Shown here: piece after piece, positions 35,672 through 43,350 of the stretch
Position numbering within the stretch: the first letter of the stretch is position 1
Layout: each line of letters starts with the position of its first letter
NCBI GenBank assembly: GCA_965248975.1
Contig: CBDFKU010000012.1
Coordinates: forward strand, 115,429-179,428
From: CBDFKU01 sp965248975
GTDB lineage: Bacteria; Chloroflexota; Dehalococcoidia; Lucifugimonadales; JAGWBF01
DNA length: 64,000 nt
Direction: 5' to 3'
Made by a program: the position numbers and the translations under genes
The notes under the pieces: generated by a model
Databases searched by the model: none
Seen by the model: only the letters and a program-made list of their open reading frames with translations
What the model was told of the DNA's origin: nothing

Positions 35672-37933
35672 TTAGCGGCCTTCGGGACCGCGGAAGCTCT
35701 GTCTGGGAGGCGGCGGCCTGCGGCCGGGTCCGCCCGGGGGCCTCGACCCGCCCTGGCCAGGAGGTGGCCGGCGGTCGCCCTGACCTCCCCGGTTCCCGAA
35801 GGACGGCCTACCACCGAAAGACTGTGTCTGGGGTGGCCCTGGGGGCCTGCCATCGCCGTCTTCGGGTGGCTGCGAGTCTCCGGAAAGGGCCCGGCGAGAG
35901 AGGTTTATCCTGCCCAGGTGGTCGATCTCCAGGACCATAACGGTGAGCTCCTGGCCCATCTCCAGCCCGCCTTCGAGTTCGCCCATCTCGCCCATCCTCA
36001 ACAGTCCTTCCTTGCCGGGAAGGAGCTCCACGAAGGCGCCGAAGCTGGTAAGCCGCGCCACCTTGCCGGTGAAAATGTCCCTCACAGCGATCTCGCGGGT
36101 GAGGGCCTCTACCCGATCCCGCGCCTTCAGCATCATGGCTTCGTCGGGAGCCGCTATGATCACCGTACCGTCGTCCTCGGTGTCTATATTGACCCCTGTC
36201 TCCGACTGGATGGCCCGGATGGTCCGTCCGCCGGGGCCGATGAGGGCGCCGATCTTGTCCACTGGTATGGTCATGCGGTGCATCTTCGGCGCGTAGGGAC
36301 TCAGGTGGTCTCTGGGCTCGGCTATGGCCTCGCGCATTTTGTCCAGGATGAAGAGGCGTCCCTGCCGTGCTTGCTCTAGCGCCCGTTCCAGCACTTCATA
36401 TGTGAGCCCTTTCACCTTTACGTCCATCTGGAGGGCGTTTATGCCCCGGGTGGTACCGGCCACCTTGAAGTCCATGTCCCCCAGGTGGTCCTCCATACCC
36501 TCGATGTCCGTGAGGACGGCTGATGCGCCGTTCTCACCCATGATCAAGCCCATGGCCACCCCACCGACGGGGCTCTGCAGGGGCACGCCGGCGTCCATCA
36601 GCGCAAGGGTGCTGCCACATACGCTGGCCATGGACGTGCTGCCGTTGGAGCTCAGTACCTCGGAGACCAGTCTGATGGTGTAGGGGAAGTCGGCCTCTCC
36701 GGGAACCATGACCTCCACCGCCCGCTCCGCAAGGGCGCCGTGGCCTATCTCCCGGCGTCCGGTGTTTATGCGTTTTACTTCTCCAGTAGAGTAAGGGCTG
36801 AAGTTGTAGTGGTGGATGTATCGCCGGGTCTCTTCGGGACTGAGGTTATCCAGCTTTTGCTCCATCCCAGTGGAACCCAGGGTGGCAATGGTGAGGACCT
36901 GGGTCTGGCCGCGGGTGAAGAGAGCGGAGCCGTGGGTCCGGGGGAGGACCCCCACCTCGCTGCTAATGGGGCGTATATCTGTAAGCCCCCTGCCATCGGG
37001 GCGAACGCCCTTCTCCAGGATTCGGCCCCTCATCTCCTTCTTGAGGATGCCCTCGAAGGCCTCGGCTATCTCGTTGCGAGCGTGCTGCTCTTCCAGTCGC
37101 TCCTTTACCTCTGCCTCTAGATCATCCAGGGCCTGCTCTCGCTGAGCCTTGTCCTGACCGGCTTCCAGGACCTGGGACAGCCGTCCATTGAGGATCGTGT
37201 TGATCTCCTGCGAGAGCTGCTGGTCCGAGGCTACTTCGGGGACCGCGATCTTGGGTTTGCCCACCGCGCTCACCAGCTCGGAGATCATGTCTAACACCTG
37301 GCCGTTGGCTTCCTGGGCGTGGCGGATCGCCTCCAGCACCACCTGCTCAGAGACCTCGTCTGAGCCCGCCTCCACCATCATCACGGCGTCGCGACTTCCG
37401 GCCACTACCACCGCCAGGTTGCCCTGGTCTATCTCCTTGTATGTGGGGTTCACGGTGTACACGCCGTTGTTGTGGGACACCCTGGTAGCGCCTATGGGGT
37501 CGTGGAAAGGTAAGTCAGATATGGCAAGGGCTGCCGAAGCCCCTACCATGCCGAGGACCTCGGGAGGGTTCTCCTTGTCCACCGACAGCACCGTGATGAT
37601 GATCTGCACCTCGTTGTGAAACCCCTTCGGGAACAGCGGTCGAATGGGCCGGTCTATCAGCCTACCGAAAAGGATGGCGTCCTGGCCAGGGCGCCCTTCC
37701 CTCCTGAAAAAGCTTCCGGGAATCCGCCCGGTGGCATAGAGCCGCTCCTCGTAGTCCACCGTGAGGGGCAGGAAATCGATGTCGGTCCTGGCCTGAGCCG
37801 ACATGCAGACCGTTGCCAGCACCATCGAACCACCACAGCTAACCGTGACCGCCCCGTTGGCTTGGCCGGCCAGTTTGCCTGTCTCGATGACAAGCCTCTT
37901 CCCACCTATGTCTCTTTCTACCGTACGTAACAT
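35672..37933 (-). CDS. pnp: Polynucleotide phosphorylase
   Basis: A 753-residue PNPase with two RNase PH domains (GKLAGQANGAVTVSCGGSMVL; FSPYSTGEVKR and GHGALAERAVEVM), a KH domain (IGPGGRTIRAIQSETGVNID, in part) and an S1 domain (GKVARLTSFGAFVELLPGKEGL). It degrades RNA 3' to 5' with phosphate. The last 60 residues are an extra Pro/Gly/Arg-rich disordered tail (repeats such as RPPPGQGGSRPPGG), possibly an RNA- or protein-docking segment. It follows rpsO and an intervening terminator. Confidence 0.97.
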   Translation of the reverse strand: MLRTVERDIGGKRLVIETGKLAGQANGAVTVSCGGSMVLATVCMSAQARTDIDFLPLTVDYEERLYATGRIPGSFFRREGRPGQDAILFGRLIDRPIRPLFPKGFHNEVQIIITVLSVDKENPPEVLGMVGASAALAISDLPFHDPIGATRVSHNNGVYTVNPTYKEIDQGNLAVVVAGSRDAVMMVEAGSDEVSEQVVLEAIRHAQEANGQVLDMISELVSAVGKPKIAVPEVASDQQLSQEINTILNGRLSQVLEAGQDKAQREQALDDLEAEVKERLEEQHARNEIAEAFEGILKKEMRGRILEKGVRPDGRGLTDIRPISSEVGVLPRTHGSALFTRGQTQVLTIATLGSTGMEQKLDNLSPEETRRYIHHYNFSPYSTGEVKRINTGRREIGHGALAERAVEVMVPGEADFPYTIRLVSEVLSSNGSTSMASVCGSTLALMDAGVPLQSPVGGVAMGLIMGENGASAVLTDIEGMEDHLGDMDFKVAGTTRGINALQMDVKVKGLTYEVLERALEQARQGRLFILDKMREAIAEPRDHLSPYAPKMHRMTIPVDKIGALIGPGGRTIRAIQSETGVNIDTEDDGTVIIAAPDEAMMLKARDRVEALTREIAVRDIFTGKVARLTSFGAFVELLPGKEGLLRMGEMGELEGGLEMGQELTVMVLEIDHLGRINLSRRALSGDSQPPEDGDGRPPGPPQTQSFGGRPSFGNRGGQGDRRPPPGQGGSRPPGGPGRRPPPPRQSFRGPEGR

Positions 37934-37981
37934 AACTATAGTTAAACGACCTCTCTATGGGTGTGATGGAGTCCAAGAAAC

Positions 37982-38012
37982 AAGATAGCCCCGGTGTTAT
38001 CGGGGCTATCTT
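37982..38012 (-). terminator. Intrinsic terminator/attenuator between rpsO and pnp
   Basis: Perfect 12-bp stem AAGATAGCCCCG / CGGGGCTATCTT with a 7-base loop; the minus strand then reads TTGTTTCTT. The rpsO stop codon (38008-38006) lies inside the stem, so the hairpin can form only after the ribosome leaves. Confidence 0.8.
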
Positions 38013-38272
38013 CTGAGGCCCAGCCTGTTTATCAGGTCACGGTACCGCGCCACGTCTTCCCGGCTCAGGTAGTTCAGTAGGCTTCGTCTCTGCCCCACGA
38101 GCTTCAGGAGACCCGTTCGCGAGTGAGTGTCGTTGTGGTGGTGCCTAAGGTGGTCGGTTATCTGCCTGATCCGCTCTGTCAGTATGGCCACCTGTACCTC
38201 GGTAGAACCGGTGTCGCTTTCGTGGTAACGAAAGTCGCTGATGATTTGGGACTTGGTGTCCTTGTCTATCAT
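38006..38272 (-). CDS. rpsO: 30S ribosomal protein S15
   Basis: An 88-residue S15 of standard length: IISDFRYHESDTGSTEVQVAILTERI, HLRHHHNDTHSRTGLLKLVGQRRSLLNYL and the basic end DLINRLGLRR. It binds 16S rRNA in the platform of the 30S subunit. It precedes pnp, the common bacterial order. Confidence 0.97.
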   Translation of the reverse strand: MIDKDTKSQIISDFRYHESDTGSTEVQVAILTERIRQITDHLRHHHNDTHSRTGLLKLVGQRRSLLNYLSREDVARYRDLINRLGLRR

Positions 38273-38306
38273 GCCTCCCCGGACCTTCTTCTAAACATCT
38301 CAGCGG

Positions 38307-38335
38307 AGTATAACACAATCCCAATTTGCCCGCAA
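38307..38335 (-). promoter_or_regulatory. rpsO promoter
   Basis: Minus strand TTGCGG (38335-38330), 17-base spacer, TATACT (38312-38307), about 35 bases before the rpsO start. Confidence 0.6.
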
Positions 38336-38350
38336 TTGATAGGTATAGTC

Positions 38351-38495
38351 TATAATAAGGTGCGTTTTCGTCCAGGCTGCGCGTCTAGCACTTCCCTCCG
38401 GAAGGAGGTGCGCAGAGGGCCGAGGCCGCAGGAGGCACTTTCGTCGCTGACTGGAACCGTAGGAGGTTCTGTAGCTAAGGAGGCAGAAGACCGTC
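38351..38495 (+). promoter_or_regulatory. Promoter -10 and structured leader of the aminotransferase gene
   Basis: TATAAT at 38351-38356 precedes a leader of about 130 bases. CTGCGC ... GCGCAG closes a large stem whose inner arms include CTCC/GGAG, with an unpaired GTCTAG on the left. GAACC-GTAGGA-GGTTC forms a second hairpin shortly before the AAGGAGG ribosome site. No U tract, so any control would be translational. Confidence 0.45.
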
Positions 38496-39485
38496 ATGGC
38501 TCAGCAGAAGGCTTCTACCTCGTCAGGGAAACGAGCGTGGTGGGACGAGGAGCGGACCAACCCCGCGTTCCTCTGGCGCTCTGGGGAGATGGTGGAGTGG
38601 GAGCAGGCGACGGTGCACGTCTCGACGCTGGGTTGGAGCGCCATCTCCGCGGTCTTCGAGGGGATCCGGGGCTACTGGAACCCGGACAGCCAGGAGCTTT
38701 ACCTGTTCCAGTTGGAAGCCCACCTGAAGCGCCTCTTCCAGTCCATGAAAATCATGCGAATGTCCTCCCCATTTTCCCAGGAGGAGCTGGGCGAAGCCAT
38801 CGCCAGCTTGATTCGGGCTAACGAGTATCGCTGCCATGTCTACGTACAACCCCTGGCCTACTTCGGGGGAGGGGTCCCGGGCTACCTGGCTGTCCTGGAG
38901 CAACCGGGGGAGGTGGTCATAACGGCCCGCCCCGCCGAGTCGGACCTGGGTGGGTCCAAGGTAGTCAGCTGTAATGTCAGCAGCTGGACCCGCATCTCGG
39001 ACAACGTCATGCCGCCCCGGGCCAAGGCCATAACCAACTACCAGAACAGCCGTTACGTTTCCACAGAGTCCCAGATCAACGGGTACGACTTCGGCATCAT
39101 CCTCAACGACGCCGGCAAGGTAGCCGAGGCCACCTATGCCTGTCTGTTCATCATTCGCGACGGCGTCGCCATTACCCCTCCGGTGAGCGCGGGGATCCTG
39201 GAGAGCATCACCCGGGACACGGTGAAGCGCCTGCTGGAGGAGGAGATGGAAGTGCCGGTGGTGGAACGGGATGTGGACCGCACCGAGCTTTACATAGCCG
39301 ACGAAGTCTTCATGTGCGGTACGGCGGTCGAGATCCGCGCAGTCGGGAGCGTCGACAGATACCAGGTCGGCGACGGTGCTGCGGGCCCGTTGACGGCCAG
39401 GCTTTCCCGGCTGTTTGAGGGTGCGGTCCGTGGGGCAGACTCTCACCGTGGCGATTGGCGGACCCCGGTATACGGACAAGGCTGA
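38496..39485 (+). CDS. ilvE: Branched-chain-amino-acid aminotransferase family (class IV)
   Basis: A 329-residue fold-type IV PLP enzyme. Substrate loop VFEGIRGYW, the PLP Lys in PPRAKAITNYQNS, then EATYACLFIIRDGVAITPP and EVFMCGTAVEIRAV are typical of IlvE. It would move the amino group between glutamate and Leu, Ile or Val. The N-terminus is about 15 residues longer than usual. Site AAGGAGG upstream. Divergent from rpsO. Confidence 0.88.
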   Translation: MAQQKASTSSGKRAWWDEERTNPAFLWRSGEMVEWEQATVHVSTLGWSAISAVFEGIRGYWNPDSQELYLFQLEAHLKRLFQSMKIMRMSSPFSQEELGEAIASLIRANEYRCHVYVQPLAYFGGGVPGYLAVLEQPGEVVITARPAESDLGGSKVVSCNVSSWTRISDNVMPPRAKAITNYQNSRYVSTESQINGYDFGIILNDAGKVAEATYACLFIIRDGVAITPPVSAGILESITRDTVKRLLEEEMEVPVVERDVDRTELYIADEVFMCGTAVEIRAVGSVDRYQVGDGAAGPLTARLSRLFEGAVRGADSHRGDWRTPVYGQG

Positions 39486-39523
39486 AGCCAACCCGCTCTA
39501 CCGGGTCGAGCGCGTCACCATGG

Positions 39524-39529
39524 TATAAT
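39524..39529 (+). promoter_or_regulatory. Extended -10 promoter of the reductase gene
   Basis: TGGTATAAT gives a TGn-extended -10 box 34 bases before the ATG at 39563. No good -35 box, as expected for extended -10 promoters. Confidence 0.45.
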
Positions 39530-39562
39530 CCCGTCGGAAATCACGCTACGAGGAGGTCCGCC

Positions 39563-40648
39563 ATGAAGATCGGCGTGTTGGGTGCCGGAGCCATGGGAGG
39601 CATCGTGGCCATAGGCCTGCACCGTGGCGGCCAGGATGTGACCATCATCGATCCCTGGAAGCCCCACGTGGAGGCCATACGCACCACCGGCTTCTGGATG
39701 ACGGGCCACTACGGTGGCGAGCCGGTCGAGTGGCGTGGCGTGATGCCGGCGATACACATCGACGAGTTGGATCGGCTGGAGGACCAGTTAGATGTGGTCT
39801 TCGTCGCGGTGAAGGGCTACAACACCCGCTGGACTGTGGAGCGGATCCGGCCCTACCTGACGGACGATGCCATGGTGGTATCTATCCAGAACGGGATTAA
39901 CGAGCCTGCTATCTCAGAGATAGTCGGGCCGGAGCGCACCGTTGGCGCCGAAACGTTGATGAGCGGCCAGACCTGGGAGCCGGGCCACATCCATCGCATG
40001 ATGGGAGGGGTCCCCGGAGTGATGGACTACATGATCGGTGAGTACACCGGCGGCATCACCCCGCGAGTAGAGCGGCTGGGTGAGGTTATCCGAGAGTGCG
40101 TCGGCACGTGTGGCGTCTCGGACCACGTGATGGACGAGGTGTGGACCAAGTTCGTGGTCAACTGCGGGGGAAACCTCCTGGCCGCCGTAACTTCCTGGGA
40201 TACCCGTGAGCTGAGCCTGAACAACACGGCCCGGCTGCGTTGGGCCCTTCAGGACGAGGCCATTACCGTGGGCGAGAACCTGGGCATCAAGTTCAGCAGC
40301 TTCGCCGGCAGCGTCGGAGTGGTCCTGACGCCGGCGGACATCAAGGCGGCCTCCCGGGGCGAGCGGCCGGACCTGGAAGCCGACGTGTTAGAGCAGGCGA
40401 AGAAACAGACCATCGTGACCCGCCCTTCCACCTTACACGATGCTCTTAAGGGCACCCCTATGGAGGTGGAGGAACTCAACGGCTACCTGGTGAGACAGGC
40501 CGACGAGCTGGAAGTGCCGGTGCCTTACAACAAGGCTCTGGTGCGGGTAGGAAGGCTGGTGAATGAACACGTCATCCGCGCCTATCCCTCAAACCTGGCA
40601 CTGTTCCAGGAATATGCCGAGGAAGAGAAGGCCGCCATCGGGGGGTAG
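39563..40648 (+). CDS. 2-dehydropantoate 2-reductase family protein
   Basis: A 361-residue ApbA/PanE-type NADPH reductase. The nucleotide loop LGAGAMGG starts at residue 6, the FVAVKGYNT and VSIQNGINEP segments match the family, and the C-terminal helical domain has VWTKFVVNCGGNLLAAVT. It may reduce ketopantoate for CoA synthesis or another 2-oxoacid; it is about 50 residues longer than typical PanE, so pathway is uncertain. ATG 39563 has GAGGAGGTCC. Confidence 0.85.
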   Translation: MKIGVLGAGAMGGIVAIGLHRGGQDVTIIDPWKPHVEAIRTTGFWMTGHYGGEPVEWRGVMPAIHIDELDRLEDQLDVVFVAVKGYNTRWTVERIRPYLTDDAMVVSIQNGINEPAISEIVGPERTVGAETLMSGQTWEPGHIHRMMGGVPGVMDYMIGEYTGGITPRVERLGEVIRECVGTCGVSDHVMDEVWTKFVVNCGGNLLAAVTSWDTRELSLNNTARLRWALQDEAITVGENLGIKFSSFAGSVGVVLTPADIKAASRGERPDLEADVLEQAKKQTIVTRPSTLHDALKGTPMEVEELNGYLVRQADELEVPVPYNKALVRVGRLVNEHVIRAYPSNLALFQEYAEEEKAAIGG

Positions 40649-40683
40649 GGCTGCCGTGGTTGACTACAGGGGGGCGGTTCCTC

Positions 40684-40710
40684 TGCTCACCGCGAGCTTG
40701 TCGAAGGGTG
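40684..40710. repeat. Dispersed TTCGACAAGCTC-type repeat, copy A
   Basis: TGCTCACCGCGAGCTTGTCGAAGGG. Reversed, this is CCCTTCGACAAGCTCGCGGTGA, matching the element at 55187-55214. Both are intergenic. Confidence 0.5.
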
Positions 40711-40744
40711 GCCCATATTTACCGCGGATTTCTGACTCAGGACA

Positions 40745-41311
40745 CTAGCAACCGAGCTGGTCTCTATTAACCTCAGCGCTGTCGACGGTGCCTTCGACAT
40801 CGGCCGCGTCGGCGACATCTACCTCGGGACCCGCATCTTCGGCGGCAGCGCCGTCCACATCGGGCTCTTCCGCCAAGTCTTCGACCACCTCGGTCTCGTC
40901 AAGAATTGAGGCGTCGTCCCGCGGATTCTGGTCGGCCAGGGCGTCGTTTCGGCTGTGGGGCTCCTCCATGGGCGTGAAACCGTACCTGCGTATTGCCGGG
41001 CCGCTGTACCTGTCCGCCTCGAACTGCAGCAGCAATGGATAGAGCTTCCTCTTGATCGCCAGGCCCACTGTCTCGCCCCGCACTCGCAGGCCCGATGGCA
41101 CTATCTCCCGCAGGTACCAGGCCTGGACGTCCGTCAGGTACAGCTCTTGTGGCTTAGCGCCATCCGGGGCCTCCAAGAAGGCGCTACCGATCTTCAGGAT
41201 CAGGTCCGGATAGGCCGGGTTGGAGCCGTCCAGCCACTTGTGCCCCGCCGAGACTATCTGCTCCAGCCCCTCTATTTCGGTCGCGGTGAAGGTAACGGGT
41301 TTTCCTTCCAC
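40745..41311 (-). CDS. Hypothetical protein with acidic C-terminal tail
   Basis: A 188-residue protein. The first 115 residues look globular (EIEGLEQIVSAGHKWL, LYLTDVQAWYLREIVPSGLRV), and the last 70 are very rich in Asp, Glu and Ala and probably disordered. No family recognised. It follows the ABM monooxygenase gene on the same strand by about 66 bases, so they may be co-transcribed. Confidence 0.65.
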   Translation of the reverse strand: MEGKPVTFTATEIEGLEQIVSAGHKWLDGSNPAYPDLILKIGSAFLEAPDGAKPQELYLTDVQAWYLREIVPSGLRVRGETVGLAIKRKLYPLLLQFEADRYSGPAIRRYGFTPMEEPHSRNDALADQNPRDDASILDETEVVEDLAEEPDVDGAAAEDAGPEVDVADAADVEGTVDSAEVNRDQLGC

Positions 41312-41377
41312 TCGGCGCTCCTATTCCGTTATTCCGCCGTTATTACGCCGTTATTACGAATGAGGCTTGGGCGGGGG

Positions 41378-41692
41378 TCACTTCCTCCAGGCGGAGTCCT
41401 CCGGGAAGACGGTGGAGCCTATCCGCCGCACGGGGTCAGCGGCATGCCAATCCTTGACTATTTCACGCCACTTGGTGTAATGAGGCGCCTGGCGGTGGGC
41501 CTCGATGGCGGCGTCATCCACGTACACCTCGTAAAGGTGGATCTTGTTGGGGTCCTCCTGGTCCTGGACGACGTCGAATCGCAGGCAGCCCGGCTCGTTC
41601 TGTATCGAGCCTCGGGCGTCGTCGAGCATGGCCTCCATGAAGCGCTCCCTGAACTCCGGCTTGATCTGGATGGTCACCACCAGAGCTTTCAT
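41378..41692 (-). CDS. Antibiotic biosynthesis monooxygenase (ABM) domain protein
   Basis: A 104-residue dimeric alpha-beta barrel protein: ALVVTIQIKPEFRERFMEAM, EPGCLRFDVVQDQEDPNKIHLYEVY, and EAHRQAPHYTKW match the YgiN/LsrG group. Members act as cofactor-free quinol monooxygenases or isomerases. The conserved N/H region HLYEVYVDDAAIEAH is present. Substrate unknown. Good site GGAGGCGAC before ATG. Confidence 0.85.
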   Translation of the reverse strand: MKALVVTIQIKPEFRERFMEAMLDDARGSIQNEPGCLRFDVVQDQEDPNKIHLYEVYVDDAAIEAHRQAPHYTKWREIVKDWHAADPVRRIGSTVFPEDSAWRK

Positions 41693-41953
41693 GTCGCCTC
41701 CTAGCGTGTGGGTTGACTTCGATTGCGGGCCAAGGAAAGGCAGGGTGGGGTCGATGGGCAGGGTGATTATACACCCTGGATGTCCGTCTAGAAAGAGGAC
41801 CGGACCACAAGCCGTCCGGCTCCAACGCCAGGGTAAAGTCGGTTAGATTTTGAAACGGGAAAGTTCCATAATGGCAGCAATGTGACGAAACATAATGCTT
41901 GTAGACCTCACATACGGCTGATAACGTCTGTGTCCAGTAATGCTATGCGGTTA

Positions 41954-41982
41954 TTGACACAAAAGAGGCATGGTGCTAGCAT
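41954..41982 (+). promoter_or_regulatory. Promoter of the amidohydrolase gene
   Basis: TTGACA (41954-41959), 17-base spacer, TAGCAT (41977-41982), about 70 bases before ATG 42053. The -10 box is the same TAGCAT as in the hspR promoter. Confidence 0.6.
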
Positions 41983-42052
41983 GATCCCACGAAGGGACCG
42001 AGCGTGGCCTGCCTCAAATGGAAACGGGGACGGCTGGCTCCAGAGGGAGAAG

Positions 42053-43183
42053 ATGTCCGATTACAGGGTTATATCGTCCGACAACCATGTCATCGAGCCG
42101 CCGGACCTGTGGCTCACGCGTATCGATCCCGGCTATCGGGACCAGGCTCCCAGGCTGCTTCCCGACCCCGACGGGGGTGAGGGCATGAAGTGGGTCTGCG
42201 CGGAGATCACTCAGCAGGGGCCCGAGCAGGGCGCCAACGTGGGCAAGAGGTTCGACGACCCGGAAAGCATCACCGTGGGCGACGTGTTCGAGAACGTCAG
42301 AGCAGGCGGCCATGACCCGGATGAGGCGGTCAAGGACCTGGACATCGACGGCGTGGACGTCGGCATCGTCTATCCCACCGTTGGATTTGGCCACTTCAGG
42401 ATCGGAGACAGCGGCCTCCGTTCGGCCATATTCAGGGCCTACAACGATTATCTTGCCGAGTTCTGCGGGGCCCACCCCAAGCGTCTTGGCGGCATCGCCA
42501 TGCTCAACATCGACCCCGTGGAGGATGCTATAGAGGAGCTGAAGCGTAGCAGGAGGATAGGTCTGGTCGGGGCGATGATAAGCAGCTACGCACCCCTGTA
42601 CCGCACCTACGACTCACCGGAGTACGATCCTCTATGGGCGATCGCCCAGGACATGGGAGTGCCCCTGAGCCTGCACGCGGCCACCAACTCGGTCGGGTCC
42701 CCAGAGGGCAACGGCAGGGACAAAATCTCGGTCGCCACCGGACATGCCAGGGTGACAAACATGGACCACTATGCCAGGGTGTCCATCGCCACCATGATCT
42801 TCGGCGGAGTCTTCCAGCGTTTTCCCAGGCTGCAGATAGGGGCTGTGGAGTTCGAGTTGGCCTGGATTCCCCACTTCCTGGACCGTATGGACTTCAACTA
42901 CAACCAGCGCGGCCCCGGGAGGAGCCAACGGTTCGACGACGACATGATGCCCAGCGACTTCTTCCGCCGCAACTGCTTCGCCGGCTTCCAGGAGGACTCC
43001 ATGGGGATACGGGATCGGCACGCCATCGGCGTGGACAACCTGCTGTGGGGCTCCGACTATCCCCACACGGAATCCACCTGGCCCAGGAGCCGGGAGATCA
43101 TCGAGGATATCCTGGTGGACTGCACCGACGAAGAGAAAGCCAAGATCGCAGGCGGCAACTCCGCCCGAATATACGCGATGTAA
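42053..43183 (+). CDS. Amidohydrolase-related (ACMSD-like) metal-dependent hydrolase/decarboxylase
   Basis: A 376-residue TIM-barrel protein of the amidohydro-rel group. The N-terminal metal motif is SSDNHVIEPPDLW (a DxHxxEP variant), HAATNSVG holds the middle His, and LLWGSDYPHTESTWP holds the late Asp and His. Relatives decarboxylate or hydrolyse aromatic acids. ATG 42053 with GAGGGAGAAG is preferred; the frame is open to 41882 but that part overlaps the promoter. Confidence 0.87.
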   Translation: MSDYRVISSDNHVIEPPDLWLTRIDPGYRDQAPRLLPDPDGGEGMKWVCAEITQQGPEQGANVGKRFDDPESITVGDVFENVRAGGHDPDEAVKDLDIDGVDVGIVYPTVGFGHFRIGDSGLRSAIFRAYNDYLAEFCGAHPKRLGGIAMLNIDPVEDAIEELKRSRRIGLVGAMISSYAPLYRTYDSPEYDPLWAIAQDMGVPLSLHAATNSVGSPEGNGRDKISVATGHARVTNMDHYARVSIATMIFGGVFQRFPRLQIGAVEFELAWIPHFLDRMDFNYNQRGPGRSQRFDDDMMPSDFFRRNCFAGFQEDSMGIRDRHAIGVDNLLWGSDYPHTESTWPRSREIIEDILVDCTDEEKAKIAGGNSARIYAM

Positions 43184-43229
43184 GCAGTGGGTGCTCTGAA
43201 GTAGGCGGTCTTCTGGTCGGGAAGAGTAC

Positions 43230-43259
43230 TTGACAGGCCAGAGATACATGTTATTAAAT
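43230..43259 (+). promoter_or_regulatory. Promoter of binding-protein gene 1
   Basis: TTGACA (43230-43235), 18-base spacer, TTAAAT (43254-43259), about 90 bases before ATG 43351. Confidence 0.5.
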
Positions 43260-43350
43260 GTGCCCTGAATCCCCAGCCAGCCGGCTGGAGGGCGCCTGTG
43301 ACGGTCGGGCATATCCTGGACCGTATTCTGGGAACTGGATGGAGGCTACG

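Noticed and set aside
38450..38480. T-box riboswitch upstream of ilvE
   Set aside because: TGGAACCG resembles the T-box core, but the discriminator base does not fit branched-chain tRNAs and the leader is too short for a full stem I; kept only as an unexplained structured leader.
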